A stretch of 64,000 nt of DNA, taken from positions 586,468-650,467 of the forward strand of contig PUQB01000067.1 of NCBI GenBank assembly GCA_003024785.1, read 5' to 3'. Positions 1-10,740 of the stretch are shown in pieces. A program made the translations under genes and the position numbers. Position 1 is the first letter of the stretch; every line of letters starts with the position of its first letter. This stretch comes from Selaginella tamariscina. Taxonomy: Eukaryota; Streptophyta; Lycopodiopsida; Selaginellales; Selaginellaceae. The notes under the pieces are model-generated. The model ran no database searches and had not been told where the DNA came from. It saw nothing but the letters and a program-made list of their open reading frames with translations.

Positions 1-396
1 CAACTCTTTCGAGGAAGTTTCTATCGCACTACATAGGTCCATACAAGGTGGTGAAGCGAGTAGGGAAAGTGGCTTATGGGTTAGATCTTCCTCCAGAGTT
101 GGGAACAATACACAATGTGTTTCATGTCAACTTGCTTGAGCCATTCCACACGAATGAGAAACATCCACATAGATATCATAGTTTATGTCCACCTCTAGAG
201 TTAGTTGGTGAAGAGAAAGAATTCGAAGTTGAGGCGATATTAAGGGGCAAACATTTATGACGGCAAAAACGTAAATGTGAATATCTTGTTAAGTGGAAAG
301 GGTACCTGATGCGAATCGACATGGGAACCATTGGAGAATCTGTAGAACGCGATGGAGTTGGTGAATGAGTTTGAGGCGAGGTCTCAAACTGATTAA
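1..396 (+). pseudogene. 3' end of a Ty3/gypsy pol gene: integrase tail and chromodomain (partial)
   Basis: The window opens inside a chromovirus-type integrase. The stretch around 20-200 reads as the conserved integrase tail (Y-x-G-P-Y-x-V, then P-P-E-L-G, then H-N-V-F-H-V-N-L-L), followed by a chromodomain: F-E-V-E-A-I-L-R near 220-245, Y-L-V-K-W-K-G-Y near 281-305, then W-E-P-L-E-N-L near 322. A chromodomain normally steers integration to heterochromatin. The frame is broken by a stop near 258, by an indel after the KWKGY block, and by a TAG near 343, so this copy is dead or badly sequenced. The rest of the element lies left of the window. The same coding end occurs inverted at 19960-20333. 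Confidence 0.85.
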
Positions 397-769
397 GAAA
401 TAAAGTTATTTCTTCTTAACCTAGGGGCCAACAAACAACATTAACTAGAGGCCTCCGATATAAATTCTAGTTAACTTAAAAGAAATTAACTAACTTGTTG
501 TTGTGTTGGGTGACAACTTCGTAGACGTGCAAAAGGTCTCCAAATGACTTCTTGTCGCAGGTGGTACTTCCAGCAGTTGAGTTCTCGCAGTGAACGACGG
601 TTTGAAGTATTTGGCTTCGCATAATGCAAGGGGGGTAATAAAACTTGTGAACTTTTGTTGACTCCACATAGAGTGATTAGCGTTAGTTTTTAATTAATTT
701 TTCCTAACCTAGTCTAGTCTTGGAGTTAGACATCAACGAGAACGTTGACATTTTCAAAGGCGGGGAGTG
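397..769 (+). other. Ty3/gypsy 3' non-coding region ending in a polypurine tract
   Basis: No gene is seen here. The stretch lies between the chromodomain stop and the LTR. The purine run AAAGGCGGGGAGTG (756-769) abuts the LTR start TGTCATAG and is the expected priming site for plus-strand DNA synthesis. The inverted copy has the same tract at 19557-19570. Confidence 0.75.
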
Positions 770-2172
770 TGTCATAGTTTTTACTATGACTCGACCCTTT
801 ACTTTGGGGTTTGACTGTTGTTACTTATGAGTTGTGTGACGAACCTAGATGTAGTAGGAAACAGGCCCGTTTAGTGCACTTGGGTATCTAGTGATGGTTG
901 CCGGGTGTCATTAGGTATTTGCAGGAAACTCTAGGCGAAGCTAGAACTTACCTTTAGAAACTCTCCCCCGTTTTGACATTCCAGGTTAGGGTTCTTCGCA
1001 AAGTATAGCTTGTCAAAATAAGGGTTAGGGACACCCCTAGGGTTGACCTAACCCTAGGGTTGCCCAAACCCCACGCCCTAAGAGGCGGTTCACATGTGCC
1101 CTCACCCTCACATGAGGGTGAAGGTGAGGGTGAGGGTCACACGTGACCTATTTACCCTCGTGTTATTAATTTAAATTTAATAAATTTTATTTTTTAAAAT
1201 AAAATAAATATAAATTAGAATTGTAAGCATCTCATTTATATATATTTTAATATAAAATAAAATAAATTAAAATTTTTATTATTTATATTAATATATTTTT
1301 AAAATCTTTATTTAAACCTATTGTAATGAGACACGTGACAGGAAAAAGTATATTCTCACCCTCGTGAGGGTGAGGGAATTTAATTAAATCTAGGCTGATT
1401 TAGAATCTTGCTCTTGAGACCCTCACGAGGGTGAGGGTAAAATAGCACATGTGACCTCCCAAGGGTAAAAAGATTCTTGGGGGTGAGGGCACATGTGAAC
1501 CGCCTCTAAACCCCCTCTAGGGGTTAGGTTTTAGGGTTATGTTAGGACAACCATTTTCTCTAAGGGTTGGCAATTTCCGTGCCAGCCGCACTTACTCACT
1601 TAAGAAAACAGGGGGGGGGGTCCATCACATAAATAAGGTAGACTGTATGTAGTGAGGCTTCCTGGGTTCAAGAGAGAGCTCGTTAACCTCCTACCGGTGT
1701 AAGCTAAGCTTATGTCGTCAAGGGCACAACCCTCTGTTGTGCTGCCTAACTTCCACACGATAGGGTACGTCCCACCTTTGGGTTAGAACTATCCTTATCG
1801 TTGGTAGGATTACGCTTCGTGATGGGGGTACTTACTTCCAAGGAGTTAGTCAAATTCCTTGGTCCGAAAACCTACCCACACGCTCAAAGGCATTGCCTGA
1901 GTTCACGTTCCACAGATCTAGTGGTTGAGGCCTTGCTCTGACCGCCTCAACCACACTAAGCTTAGGAACGATACCCGTAGCTCGGCTAGTCCGTGTGTCC
2001 TGATTCACAAGGTGAGCCTCATTTGTGGACTTAGTCAACTAAGGGCTTAAGTTTTTAAGAGTTGGGTTTTTAATACTGATTACTTTACCAGATTCCATGG
2101 GGTTTCTAAAGAGGGATTCCAGGGTTGGCACCCGGCAAGCCGCCTTTGTGGCATCAGGTAAAAACTCTGACA
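770..2172 (+). mobile_element. 3' LTR of a Ty3/gypsy chromovirus, carrying a nested MITE
   Basis: The LTR starts TGTCATAGTTTTTACTATGA next to the polypurine tract and ends AAAAACTCTGACA, so it has TG...CA ends. Without the nested 425-bp insertion and its 3-bp duplication it is about 975 bp, matching the 974-bp inverted copy at 18583-19556. A run of G near 1611-1620 and a GTTGTGCTGCC block near 1734 are conserved in the three related LTRs. The five bases after it are CACTA, which may be the target duplication or the end of a neighbouring element. Confidence 0.85.
1082..1506. mobile_element. Tourist-like MITE (425 bp) inside the left LTR
   Basis: It has a perfect 26-bp terminal inverted repeat that begins GAGGCGGTTCACATGTG. 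It is flanked by TAA on both sides (1079-1081 and 1507-1509). The right-arm LTR shows the empty site, with one TAA and no insert, so this is a real insertion later than the duplication. TAA duplications and short TIRs fit the PIF/Harbinger (Tourist) type. The inside has CCCTCA-type repeats at both ends and an AT-rich middle, with no ORF. Confidence 0.85.
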
Positions 2173-3117
2173 CACTAAGAACATATTTTAAAATTATACA
2201 TAATAATATATTTATCTAATATATAGTCATATATAATTTTAATAATATATATTAATTTAATATTGAATAATGTTTAACATTGAAATATTCTTGAAATAAT
2301 AAGAAATTAATTGAGAAAATCCCATTAATATCTACAAATGTAGTATAATTACTAAAATAATTAAGAATAGATACTAATTTAATTATGATAATCATGTTTA
2401 ATATTGGAATATTCTTGAAATAATAAGAAAATAATAAAGAATATCCCATTAATATAAAGAAATGTAAATTAATTACTCAGTAATTAAGAAAATAATATTA
2501 ATAAACACACTATGAATATTTAAAATGATACATAATAATATATCATTTTTATTGGTATAAGTATATATATTATAATATATACTTAACAATATATACTGAA
2601 ATATTAAATGTAGAATAATTACTAAAATTTCATAATATTAAACAGCTTGAATCACTTGAATTATATTAAATGCAATTTATAAACTCATTAGAATTAGAGA
2701 GTATATATGTTAGACTATCGGTTATTTGTGTCAACTTATCATAAATTTTATTTTATTTTATTTTCAAAAATTTTGAATTTCTGACATAAGTATTGTCGAT
2801 CTGACATGTAAATTTAAAAATGCATTTAATTTTCCACTCAAATTCAGATTTGGTTCTTTCTTCGGCAAGGGTTTCTTCATTTTTAAAATTTTTCATTCTT
2901 TAAATTTTATTTTTTCTTAATAGTGATCAGCTCAGGAGCGACATTAAATTGGGTGCTATTGTTTATAAAAAAGCATGGCGCCTTTAGTGCTGTTTACAAG
3001 TAAGTATTAAACAAATTTAGAAATACTTATAAAGATTCACTTTCTTACATTCTCTCTCTTAAAATTAAAATTTAGGGTTTAGGAATTCATTAGGATTACA
3101 TTATATTCCATTAGGGA
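2173..3117. repeat. AT-rich block with repeated CACTATGAA-type sequences
   Basis: No coding sequence. The LTR-adjacent sequence (CACTAAGAACATATTTT, then TATACATAATAATATAT) recurs about 335 bp further in at 2506-2546 (CACTATGAATATTTAAAATG...ATAATAATATAT). The pair is repeated on the other strand at 18199-18246 and 18545-18582. Such spaced copies resemble the subterminal repeats of CACTA transposons, but a terminal role is not proven. Confidence 0.5.
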
Positions 3118-3164
3118 TTATTTATCCCGTTCGAACATCCTTTTACTTAATATTCTGACTAGCC

Positions 3165-4710
3165 GGGGTGGCGGGATTAATCCAACCATTTTCTTTTTTT
3201 GCCTCTTAGAAGAGGTGGCCGGATTAATCCCACCACTAGCTCTTTGAAAACATGGAAGCTGTGGCAAGATTAATCCGAGCAATGCTTCTCTGCCTCTAAA
3301 AAAGACCGACGGGATTAATTCCGCTGATAACTCTCTCAAATGATGAAGAGTTAATAGAATTTATTAGAAAGAGTTGTCAGCGGGATTAATTTTGCTAATA
3401 CTTCCCTGTTTTAGAGATTTGTGGCAGGTTATTTATCCTGCGATTAGTTTAGGACGCAGAAAAAGCATTGGCGGGATTAATCCGCCACCCCTTGAGATCT
3501 TTTTAAATCATAGCTTCAGAGAGAGTTGTGGGCAGGATTAATATTCCCATCGGTAAGAGTTGTGGGCGGGATTAATCCCGCCGACTCTTCCTTGTCGGAG
3601 AGCTAGTGGCAGGATTAATTCGCCGCCCTCTTCTTCGTTGGAGGGAGTTGCGGCGGGATTAATTTCGCCGCATCTTCCTCATCGGAGGGAGTCAACAGCG
3701 GGATTAATCCCGCTGACTCTTCCTCGTCGAAGGGAGTTGGTGGTGAGATTAATCCCACCGACTCTTCCTCGTCGAAGGAGTTGGTGGCGGGATTAATCCC
3801 ACTACCTCTCTCCGAAGGGAAGAGCCAGCAGCAGGATTAATCCCGCCAACCCTAAACCAGTCGGATGGAGTCGGCAATGGGATTAATCCCGCCGGCTCTT
3901 CCTCGTCAGAAAGAGTGGTAGCAGGATTAATCCCACTGGCTCTTTCCCGTCGGAGGGAGTTGGCGGCGGTGGTCGTCGGGGACTCTGCAGGCCAAATGTG
4001 GTGCTGCTCAGGAAGCTGTAGTAGTCGCCAAGACGCTGTTGAGGACGTCCAACTCCGGGGTTCTGCCGGTACGCCGGCCCTTACCCCAGGAGTAATGGGA
4101 AGTATTGGGTTGGCCTCTACCCGGACGCCGTGAGGGTCCATGTACAGGTGAGAGGGGAGTTCTACTGAGATGACTGGACCGAGAGGATTGCGGGACCCAA
4201 GAGTCGGCAAGCGGGGAACGCCTACTGGTGGGGAGAATAGAAGGAAATGGATATATATTGCCTGTTTGAGTACAACTATCTCCGACAGTGGAGTAATCTA
4301 TAAGACACAGACTTGACTCCAAAAAGACCCCGACCCACTACCAGCCTTCCGGCTTATATAGTGGGTACTTACCACTAGTCCTTAGCTAAGCTGACGCTCT
4401 CTCACTAGTCCCGCCGCCTGGTGACAGAGTCTGCCTGTCACATTTATGCACCTCCCCATGCGTGCTGTCCTCGTACCTTGGGTAGTTGGTCCAGACGATC
4501 GGATCTTCACCTGCTTACGCCGTGCTGACACCGGTCTCCATCAGTCCGTACCTGAAGTAACCTCCCTTATCTGGCGTTTCGTCCAGCTGCTTGTTTGCAT
4601 CGGTGGCAACTTGCCGATGGCCGCGATGATGGACCACCGTCAACCAGCGGGATTAATCCCGCCGACCCTTCCTCATCGAAGGGAGTCGTGGGCGGGATTA
4701 ATCCCGCCCA
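3165..4710. repeat. Palindrome array 1 (GGCGGGATTAATCCCGCC family)
   Basis: About twenty copies of an 18-bp palindrome, many imperfect, spaced mostly 50-70 bp apart. Perfect copies sit at 3565-3582 and 4691-4708. Spacers contain CTCTTCC-CGTCGGAGGGAGT-type text, itself roughly repeated. The array is interrupted by a GC-rich insert at about 3965-4640. It lies directly upstream of the transposase-like gene, as does its inverted copy. The palindromes contain no stop codon in two frames, so long but meaningless ORFs (G-G-I-N-P-A, A-G-L-I-P-P repeats) run through it on both strands. Confidence 0.9.
3965..4640 (-). mobile_element. GC-rich insert in palindrome array 1, LTR- or promoter-like
   Basis: A unique stretch of about 670 bp free of palindromes, much richer in GC than its surroundings. 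On the minus strand it has TGTGACAGGCAGA near 4430, a TATATAAGCC box near 4350-4360 and then a transcribed-looking stretch (GGGTCGGGGTCTTTTTGGAG). This order resembles an LTR or TRIM promoter, but no matching second LTR, primer site or target duplication was found. The same insert is in the right arm at about 16215-16890, so it predates the duplication. Confidence 0.4.
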
Positions 4711-4879
4711 CTAGTTGTATTAATGAAGCATGAGATATTATCCCTATATATAATTATGTATTATTGCACATGCATATTATTAAACACCTCAATTCAGATT
4801 TCTTAGAAATATTGCATAAACAGATATCATAAATAACAGAATTATTTATGTGCAGGACAATATATTTAATACTAGAGAT

Positions 4880-7198
4880 AAAGTATGTCTTCTTCGGAAT
4901 AAAACGAGATAATTAGCACTGGAACTGTGGAAATTCGAGATGATAATGCATTATGTCCACAATATTGCCTAAGGATCTTTGTGTACATATGGGTGAACAC
5001 CATTTGCAAGCATGTTAAGGTTCCAATAATGGATTTGAAGAGGGTTTCCTATATTGTGGAATTTGGATAAAGTCAAGGCTGACACAGAATATGCAGAGTC
5101 ACAAACAAATAGTAGTACGAGTTCACCAGATGATGGCTTGCCTGCTATGATGGATGAGGTGATTCTCTTTCTTCATGAGATCGAAGTTGGGAGAGGCATC
5201 ATCACAGTTATAAATCCAATGGAAGCAGTATCAAAAGAGAAACTAGGGGCCGACTTCGTGGGTGTAGTTGTGACAGAGGTTTCACCTAATGGCACATTGC
5301 ATCCTGGATCCCTCGTGAGGTGGTGAACATCTGAATTAATATGGCGAGATGGTTCAACATATTCTGGGCTGGATTTCAATAATAACAACCCGGAAGGACA
5401 ACCCATATTTGAAGAGGTTTCTTGCATTGGTCCTATAGTAAGAAAAAGACATTCATGGGTTGCAGATCTTCCCCTGCAAGTTTTAGCAAGAGGTTCAAGA
5501 TGGATCCTACATCTTCTGTAAGTGTTATTAGCATTTTCACAATTGACTGCTGCAAGAAGAAGTGTTGTTAGATGGCAGACCGGAATGAAATTACCCAATG
5601 TAAACATGTCTTTCGTACGCTCACCAAAAGCAAAGGTTTGAGTTTGTATATGCTGCACTAACTGGGTGTATTGATGGAATGGCCTTGGACACAGTTATCA
5701 GAGTACATCCATGGTAAGGTGGCCATCTGCTTCAAAGCTTGGTACACAATATACGGGATCCCAAAGACCATGAGGGATGAGTGGGTAGATGGAGTGCGAA
5801 CCTCAATACATGGGAACACTCGCTTGGTCAAAACCCGCTCTCACATTACTCAAGGCTTTTGTGGAAGCAAATACAGAGGATGCCTCACAAATGCCGAACC
5901 ACAAATGCAGGGGTTAGGGAAAATCTCAAGGTTTTGCCTTCAATCTACACTCAATTGAAGTTGTGTGAATATGTGAACACGTGCCTCAGTTTGATGGGGC
6001 TCCAAGCAATCTGCACTGGTACCTTCAACAACATATGGAATATTCATTTTAAAGATGTGGAGATTGCAAAACACTCTAGCTTTTCCAAGTGTGACACTTG
6101 TACATCATTGAAGGTTGCAGAGGCTTGTACAAAAACCTTGGTGGAGATCACTGCCATTCAAAAGAAGATGAAGGCCCACATGATTGCACAACAAACTTGC
6201 CGGTCTTAGTACTATGCACATTGCATGCTTTCTGTGTCACGCCCATTAGAATACATGTGCTTGATCCATGACAAGATGGATAATTCAAAGACCAGCATTC
6301 CAAAGCTTGTTGTAACACCAAAGTGTCTTGGAAATGTCATGAAACTTCCGATTTCATTAATAAGTGTGCTAACACATAGACATGGTTGTGAATCATATGA
6401 ACACTTTTCACTTCCACATTGGTCTAACGACTCCAATTTCACTATTGGGTCGTTGGCCATGTGTTTCAGAAACCTTGAAGCCCACTCACAAACAAGTCTT
6501 ATGAGTGATCTCAAAGAGAAGAAACAACACCTTCAACCTTTTTACATAATGCTCTCATGAACACGTTGCACTTGAGGCTACTTGGGAATATAAGAGGCAT
6601 TGTCAGCAGCCTGCACAAAAAACAGATGGCTTTGTTGAGAGTTTTGGTTCAATGGAGGGATTTAGCTCAAATAGTGTACATGTGTCCTCAACATCAAATA
6701 AGCTTCCTCGTCATTTGCTTTTACAAATGGATAATTGTGTAGGCGAGAACAAAAATAGGTAAATCATTTTAGTTAAGGGTTTCCCAAGCTCATACTTACT
6801 TTTATTTTCTAGATATGTACTAGCATACTTGTCAATGCTTGTTGCCAAAGGTGTGTTTGAGACAATCACGCTCAGTTTCCTTATGGTTGGTCAACTCATG
6901 AAGATATTGATGCGTTCTTCAGCAAGGTCTCCAACTCTACAAAAAGGACAAGTGCACTTACCTTACCGCATATGATGGATCTTTTTGAAAATTGGATCTC
7001 CAAAAAAGTTCTGCTTTGCTTGTGATTAAGGTGCTAGACTTCAAAAAGTTTTTTAATGAGTATATAAAAGAGGGGACCGATTCTTTAGTTGGTCACCTTG
7101 TGCCACTACAATTCTTTTTCTCCATAAGAGATGGTATATATTATGCAGTACAAGTTACGGCCATTAGAGCAAGAGTGGTTACTGAAAGAGGGCTTAAT
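4880..7198 (+). pseudogene. DDE-type transposase-like gene, left-arm copy, 5' and main part
   Basis: A broken multi-exon gene. Readable blocks: an N-terminal stretch with M-M-D-E-V-I-L-F-L-H-E-I-E near 5150; a zinc-ribbon-like K-C-D-T-C near 6088; I-H-D-K-M-D near 6264-6281; Q-M-D-N-C-V-G-E-N-K-N-R at 6724-6759; then, after a probable intron (about 6759-6813), Y-V-L-A-Y-L-S and T-H-E-D-I-D-A near 6894-6914. The layout D (6270), D (6730), E (6900) could be an RNase H-fold DDE triad. The N-K-N-R-Y / H-T-H-E-D-I-D pattern is that of the DUF7869-type domain known from plant, protist and animal transposon-like proteins; I name that from memory. Frameshifts and stops are frequent. The 3' part continues at 8974-9390 beyond a solo LTR. 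Confidence 0.6.
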
Positions 7199-8968
7199 TG
7201 TCAGAGTTTTAACCCAAAGGGCCAACACGTGGCAACACGTGGTTGCCAAGTGGCCATTTGGCTTCATCACCCTGTGTGAGCAACGCTAAGTTTCCCAGAA
7301 GAACCCCAACGACCCCTAGGGTTAGACTCTAATGCCAAATGGACAGGAGACTTAGGGTTTAGCCTAAGTCTCCCTAAAGTGTCTACCCCCAAAACCTTGA
7401 GGGATAACCCTAGTTGACTTAGGTTTTAGCCTAAGTCTCCCTAGAGTGTCTGCCCCCAAAACCCTTGAGGGATAACCCTAGTTGACTTAGGGTCTTGTCC
7501 TAGAAGACCTAGACAGGCTCATGCCCTAACCCCCATCAAGGAGACATGTGTTCCACACATACCCCTGGACAGAGCTAAGGCATCGTCACTTACCCCTTGA
7601 GGAATCACCCTCATCCGGGAATACAACCCCTTTAGGGCGACAAGGGGTACCCTAAACCACGACTAACCCCTAAGGGTTTGAGTGGCCAAGTTATACCTAG
7701 ACTAGGGCTAGTACTTAGTGAAGACACGAGTGTGCGCCGTAGGCGAACACGAGTGTTCTGCTAAGCAAACTCCTTAAGGCTAGGTTTGGGATAACCCTAA
7801 GCACATGACCTTGCGAGTGCCTCACGAAAGGGCTCCTGCTAACATGTTTAGGTTGTTCAACCCTTAAATTCCAAGGAGAACACTCCCCTAGCCAAGTGTG
7901 CCAAAGCACACCTAGTTATGAGACCTAACCTCCCTTAGCGGATGCCCAAGGCTTAGCACCCTAGTGCAAGCACAAGCATGTCTGTTTGCTAAAGTATCCA
8001 ACCCCTTAGCGACAAGCCCATGACGTAACCCCAAAGGGCGTGCCTCAGGCGTTGTACCATGTGACGTTTAGCCCAGTGTCACATCTCCATGTGACACTGC
8101 TTCCCCAATGTGGGCTATCATGCCATAGCCCTTAGATTCAAGAGTTGCACCAAGTGCCACAAACGTGGCTCCTAAATGCCAACTTTAGAACCCCTTAGTG
8201 AATCCTCAGGAACTGGTAATGTGAACCTGTCAAACAAGATCCCATGCCCACAGTTGGACAAGGACACGGATGTGCCTTGCTTGGCCGTGAGTGCTACACC
8301 TAGCTTGACATGGAGGAGGAGGCTGGAGACAAGCCTCTACCTCTGCCTCTTGGAACGTGCATTCTCACAAGACCTCCCAGGCATAGATTCGCCAACGTTA
8401 AGGGTAAGCTACCCCGAAGGTGGGACGTACCCCTGGCATCTGGAAGTTAGGGCGGCACAACAGAGGGTTGTGCCTTAACGACACAAGCTAAAGCTTGCAC
8501 CGGGAGAAGAGTAACGAGCTCAGTCATGAACCCAGGAACCCTCACTCCTATATACTACCTTATTTATGTGACAGAGGCCCCCCCTGTTTTCCTGTTTACA
8601 TAAGTGGGCTAGCACTGAAATCTCATTCCCAGAGGGAACATACTTGGTGAGTTATCCATCGACCCCTAAACCCTAACCTGTCAAACCTGGGGGTATTTTT
8701 AAGCATATCCGACATGCCAAACTCATTGTAACTAGCCATTAATCCAACTAGGACACGGAAAACCAAGGTAAGAGTTTTCTAGATGGAAGTGCTAGCTTCG
8801 CCCAGAGTTTCTTGCAAATACCTAATGACACCCGACCGGACCATCACTAGATATCCAAGTGCATTAAGCGGGCCTGTTTCTTCTACACCTAGGGCTTATC
8901 AACATAGTACAATAGGTAACAACAGTCAACGTCCAAAGTAAAGAGGAGTCATAGTAAAAACTATGACA
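7199..8968 (-). mobile_element. Solo LTR of a gypsy element, inserted in the transposase-like gene
   Basis: It begins TGTCAGAGTTTTAACCC and ends GTAAAAACTATGACA on the plus strand, so it lies on the minus strand with TGTCATAG...TGACA ends as in the LTRs at 770 and 18583. It is flanked by a perfect 5-bp duplication, TTAAT (7194-7198 and 8969-8973). The right arm has the empty site (GGGCTTAATGC on its minus strand). At 1770 bp it is a longer relative of the 975-bp LTRs; the block around 8440-8640 is the most similar. No internal coding region or second LTR is present. Confidence 0.85.
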
Positions 8969-8973
8969 TTAAT

Positions 8974-9390
8974 GCTCTTCAAAAGTGGAGAGGATGGAAA
9001 GCCACTCCTCCCAAAAGGACAACTAGACCCTATTCCATTGAGTGCCTAGCTCAAGGAACAAGAGGTTATTACGACCACATGCTTATATAGTCCTGAGTAA
9101 CCAATTGCCTTATCAGAATTCTTTAGCATCGATTTTTGAACCCATGCCACATAATTTTTGATGATTGAGAGACTATGGTTCGAGAGTTAGAAGGGCCTAC
9201 TGTCACAAGTACAGAATTGCAACACCCTTTTTGGCGTAAAACAAGGTGGCGAGTGGAGATTGAAATGACATCACTGAGCACAGACGACATAGAAGCCAAT
9301 AGTGATGTGGAAGTGCAAACCCCACACTTTGTTGAACAAAGGAACCAAAAACCTAAAGCATACTTTGATTGCTGCAAGGATTTCAAAAAG
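8974..9390 (+). pseudogene. Transposase-like gene, left-arm copy, 3' end
   Basis: It resumes after the solo LTR with the frame for lysine-rich K-W-R-G-W-K and then L-D-P-I-P-L-S-A near 9027. A later block (9175-9390) reads R-E-L-E-G-P-T-V-T-S-T-E-L-Q-H-P-F-W and ends F-D-C-C-K-D-F-K-K before a TAA. The right arm has the same text at about 13230-13690. The stop after the lysine pair is shared by both frames nearby, so this is the likely end of the protein. Confidence 0.5.
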
Positions 9391-9393
9391 TAA

Positions 9394-10229
9394 TGATGAT
9401 CCTCATTACTCCAGATGTGTCATATAATCAGCTTATTTGGATGGATCAAATTATCGACACCTGAAGTAATCACAAAAAATAATATGGTTAAGGTTGCATA
9501 GTTCAAACCACAAAAAAGGCGACATGAGAAAGAGAGCGAGAGATATAATGAATGCCTAGAGAAAACATAGTCTCCCAATCAAAAAGACCTAGCATATTTT
9601 ATAAATGTTAAATCCATTTGATATAGGTGGATGTTAAGAAGCATTGATAAAGTCACGATTAACAAAACTGCAAAAAAATGTATGTTTTCTGAAGCTTAAA
9701 GCAATTATAAAATTATAAAATATCGTATATTTAATATTCATAATTATAATAAACTCTTTAATAATAGTACCAAATTGTTTACTTAACTATATAAATTTAT
9801 AAAAAGATATGGAAGATTGACTATATTATTATAGGATTTTGTATATTATATATATATTATTACTAGTACAAATTTTTAATTAATGTTATATTTAAATATT
9901 AATATTTTAATAACAACATCAATATTTATATAATGTACCTCTTATGCTCTTCCTTAATTTTTATATTAGGCCTATACAATCTTAATATAATATATTATAT
10001 AATTTAATACCTTCTACTTTTATAATGTTATTAATTTTTGGTTCATGAATGTTATAATTTATTAAAGGGTCGATTACAAAATATAATATTCTAAAGAATA
10101 TTCTGTCTTCAAACATATATTCTAAAGAATATTCCTTTAATATTAGAAAATGCTAATTAAATAGTTAAAATTACTAATTATTAAGAAATGAGACTACAGA
10201 CATGCCCATTTTAGTTACAACATGCATAC
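9394..10229. repeat. AT-rich tail of the left arm
   Basis: No gene. It contains AT-rich DNA with small inverted repeats such as TATTCTAAAGAATATTC (10087-10103 and again near 10120). It ends with ATGCCCATTTTAGTTACAAC followed by ATGCAT (10202-10227), after which similarity to the other arm stops. Confidence 0.6.
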
Positions 10230-10700
10230 TTGATTGCTAACTAGTGCTCCCAACCTCTCCATAAGTTGTGAGACATGTTCAACAACATACCCAATATCTA
10301 GCCTTGTACACACCATCGAGTAGACCAAATTACCCATTACCTAGCGATAAGGAACTTTGACCATTTGCTCTTTCTATTGCTGAGTCTTTGGACACATCTC
10401 TTTGGATAAGTGCATATTCGACAACATTGGCATTAGCAAAGAATTCATGCTGCTCAACTCAAAACTTTTGAGAAGATCTCAATATATATTGCTACTGTGA
10501 TAAGGCCATAGCCCCATCATCTCACTTGTTCCAGGCTCGTGGATTTTGCTTTAGGCCGTAGAGGGACTTTAACAGTCTGTAGTACTTACTTGTCTCCCCC
10601 TCAGGCTAGAAACCCTCTGACATAGTGACATATGCCTCCTCCTTGAGCTACCCATACAAAATTGTTGTCTTCACGTTCCAAATTGCTCCGTCTCTAGATT
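10230..10700 (-). pseudogene. Ty1/copia pol remnant (reverse transcriptase / RNase H)
   Basis: Read on the minus strand, three copia landmarks appear in order: D-V-K-T-T-I-L-Y-G near 10665 (usually DVKTAFLNG), then Y-R-L-L-K-S-L-Y-G-L-K-Q-N-P-R-A-W-N-K near 10525-10585, then G-N-L-V-Y-S-M-V-C-T-R-L-D-I-G-Y near 10283-10335. Stops interrupt the frame and no LTR is visible, so it is an old fragment. It lies wholly in the spacer between the inverted arms. Confidence 0.8.
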
Positions 10701-10740
10701 GCATATAATAGTAACAGTATAAGAATATATAATTATAGAT

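Larger units (their letters stand above)
1..10229 (+). repeat. Left arm of a large inverted duplication
   Basis: Base 1 pairs with base 20333 and base 10229 with base 12425 on the opposite strand. All landmarks recur in reverse order: chromodomain, LTR, AT-rich block, palindrome array, transposase-like gene, AT-rich tail. The arm is longer than its partner because it also holds a 425-bp MITE and a 1770-bp solo LTR. Matching is high but not perfect, with scattered substitutions and small indels. The outer end is not reached, as the match continues to the window edge. Confidence 0.9.

Noticed and set aside
4008..4322. Overlapping ORFs in the GC-rich insert of array 1
   Set aside because: High GC leaves frames open on both strands; they match no family, and the partner copy has different frames.
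3166..4710. Palindrome arrays as a CRISPR array
   Set aside because: Repeats are only 18 bp, perfectly palindromic and variable, spacers are themselves repeated, there are no cas genes, and the genome is a plant nucleus.
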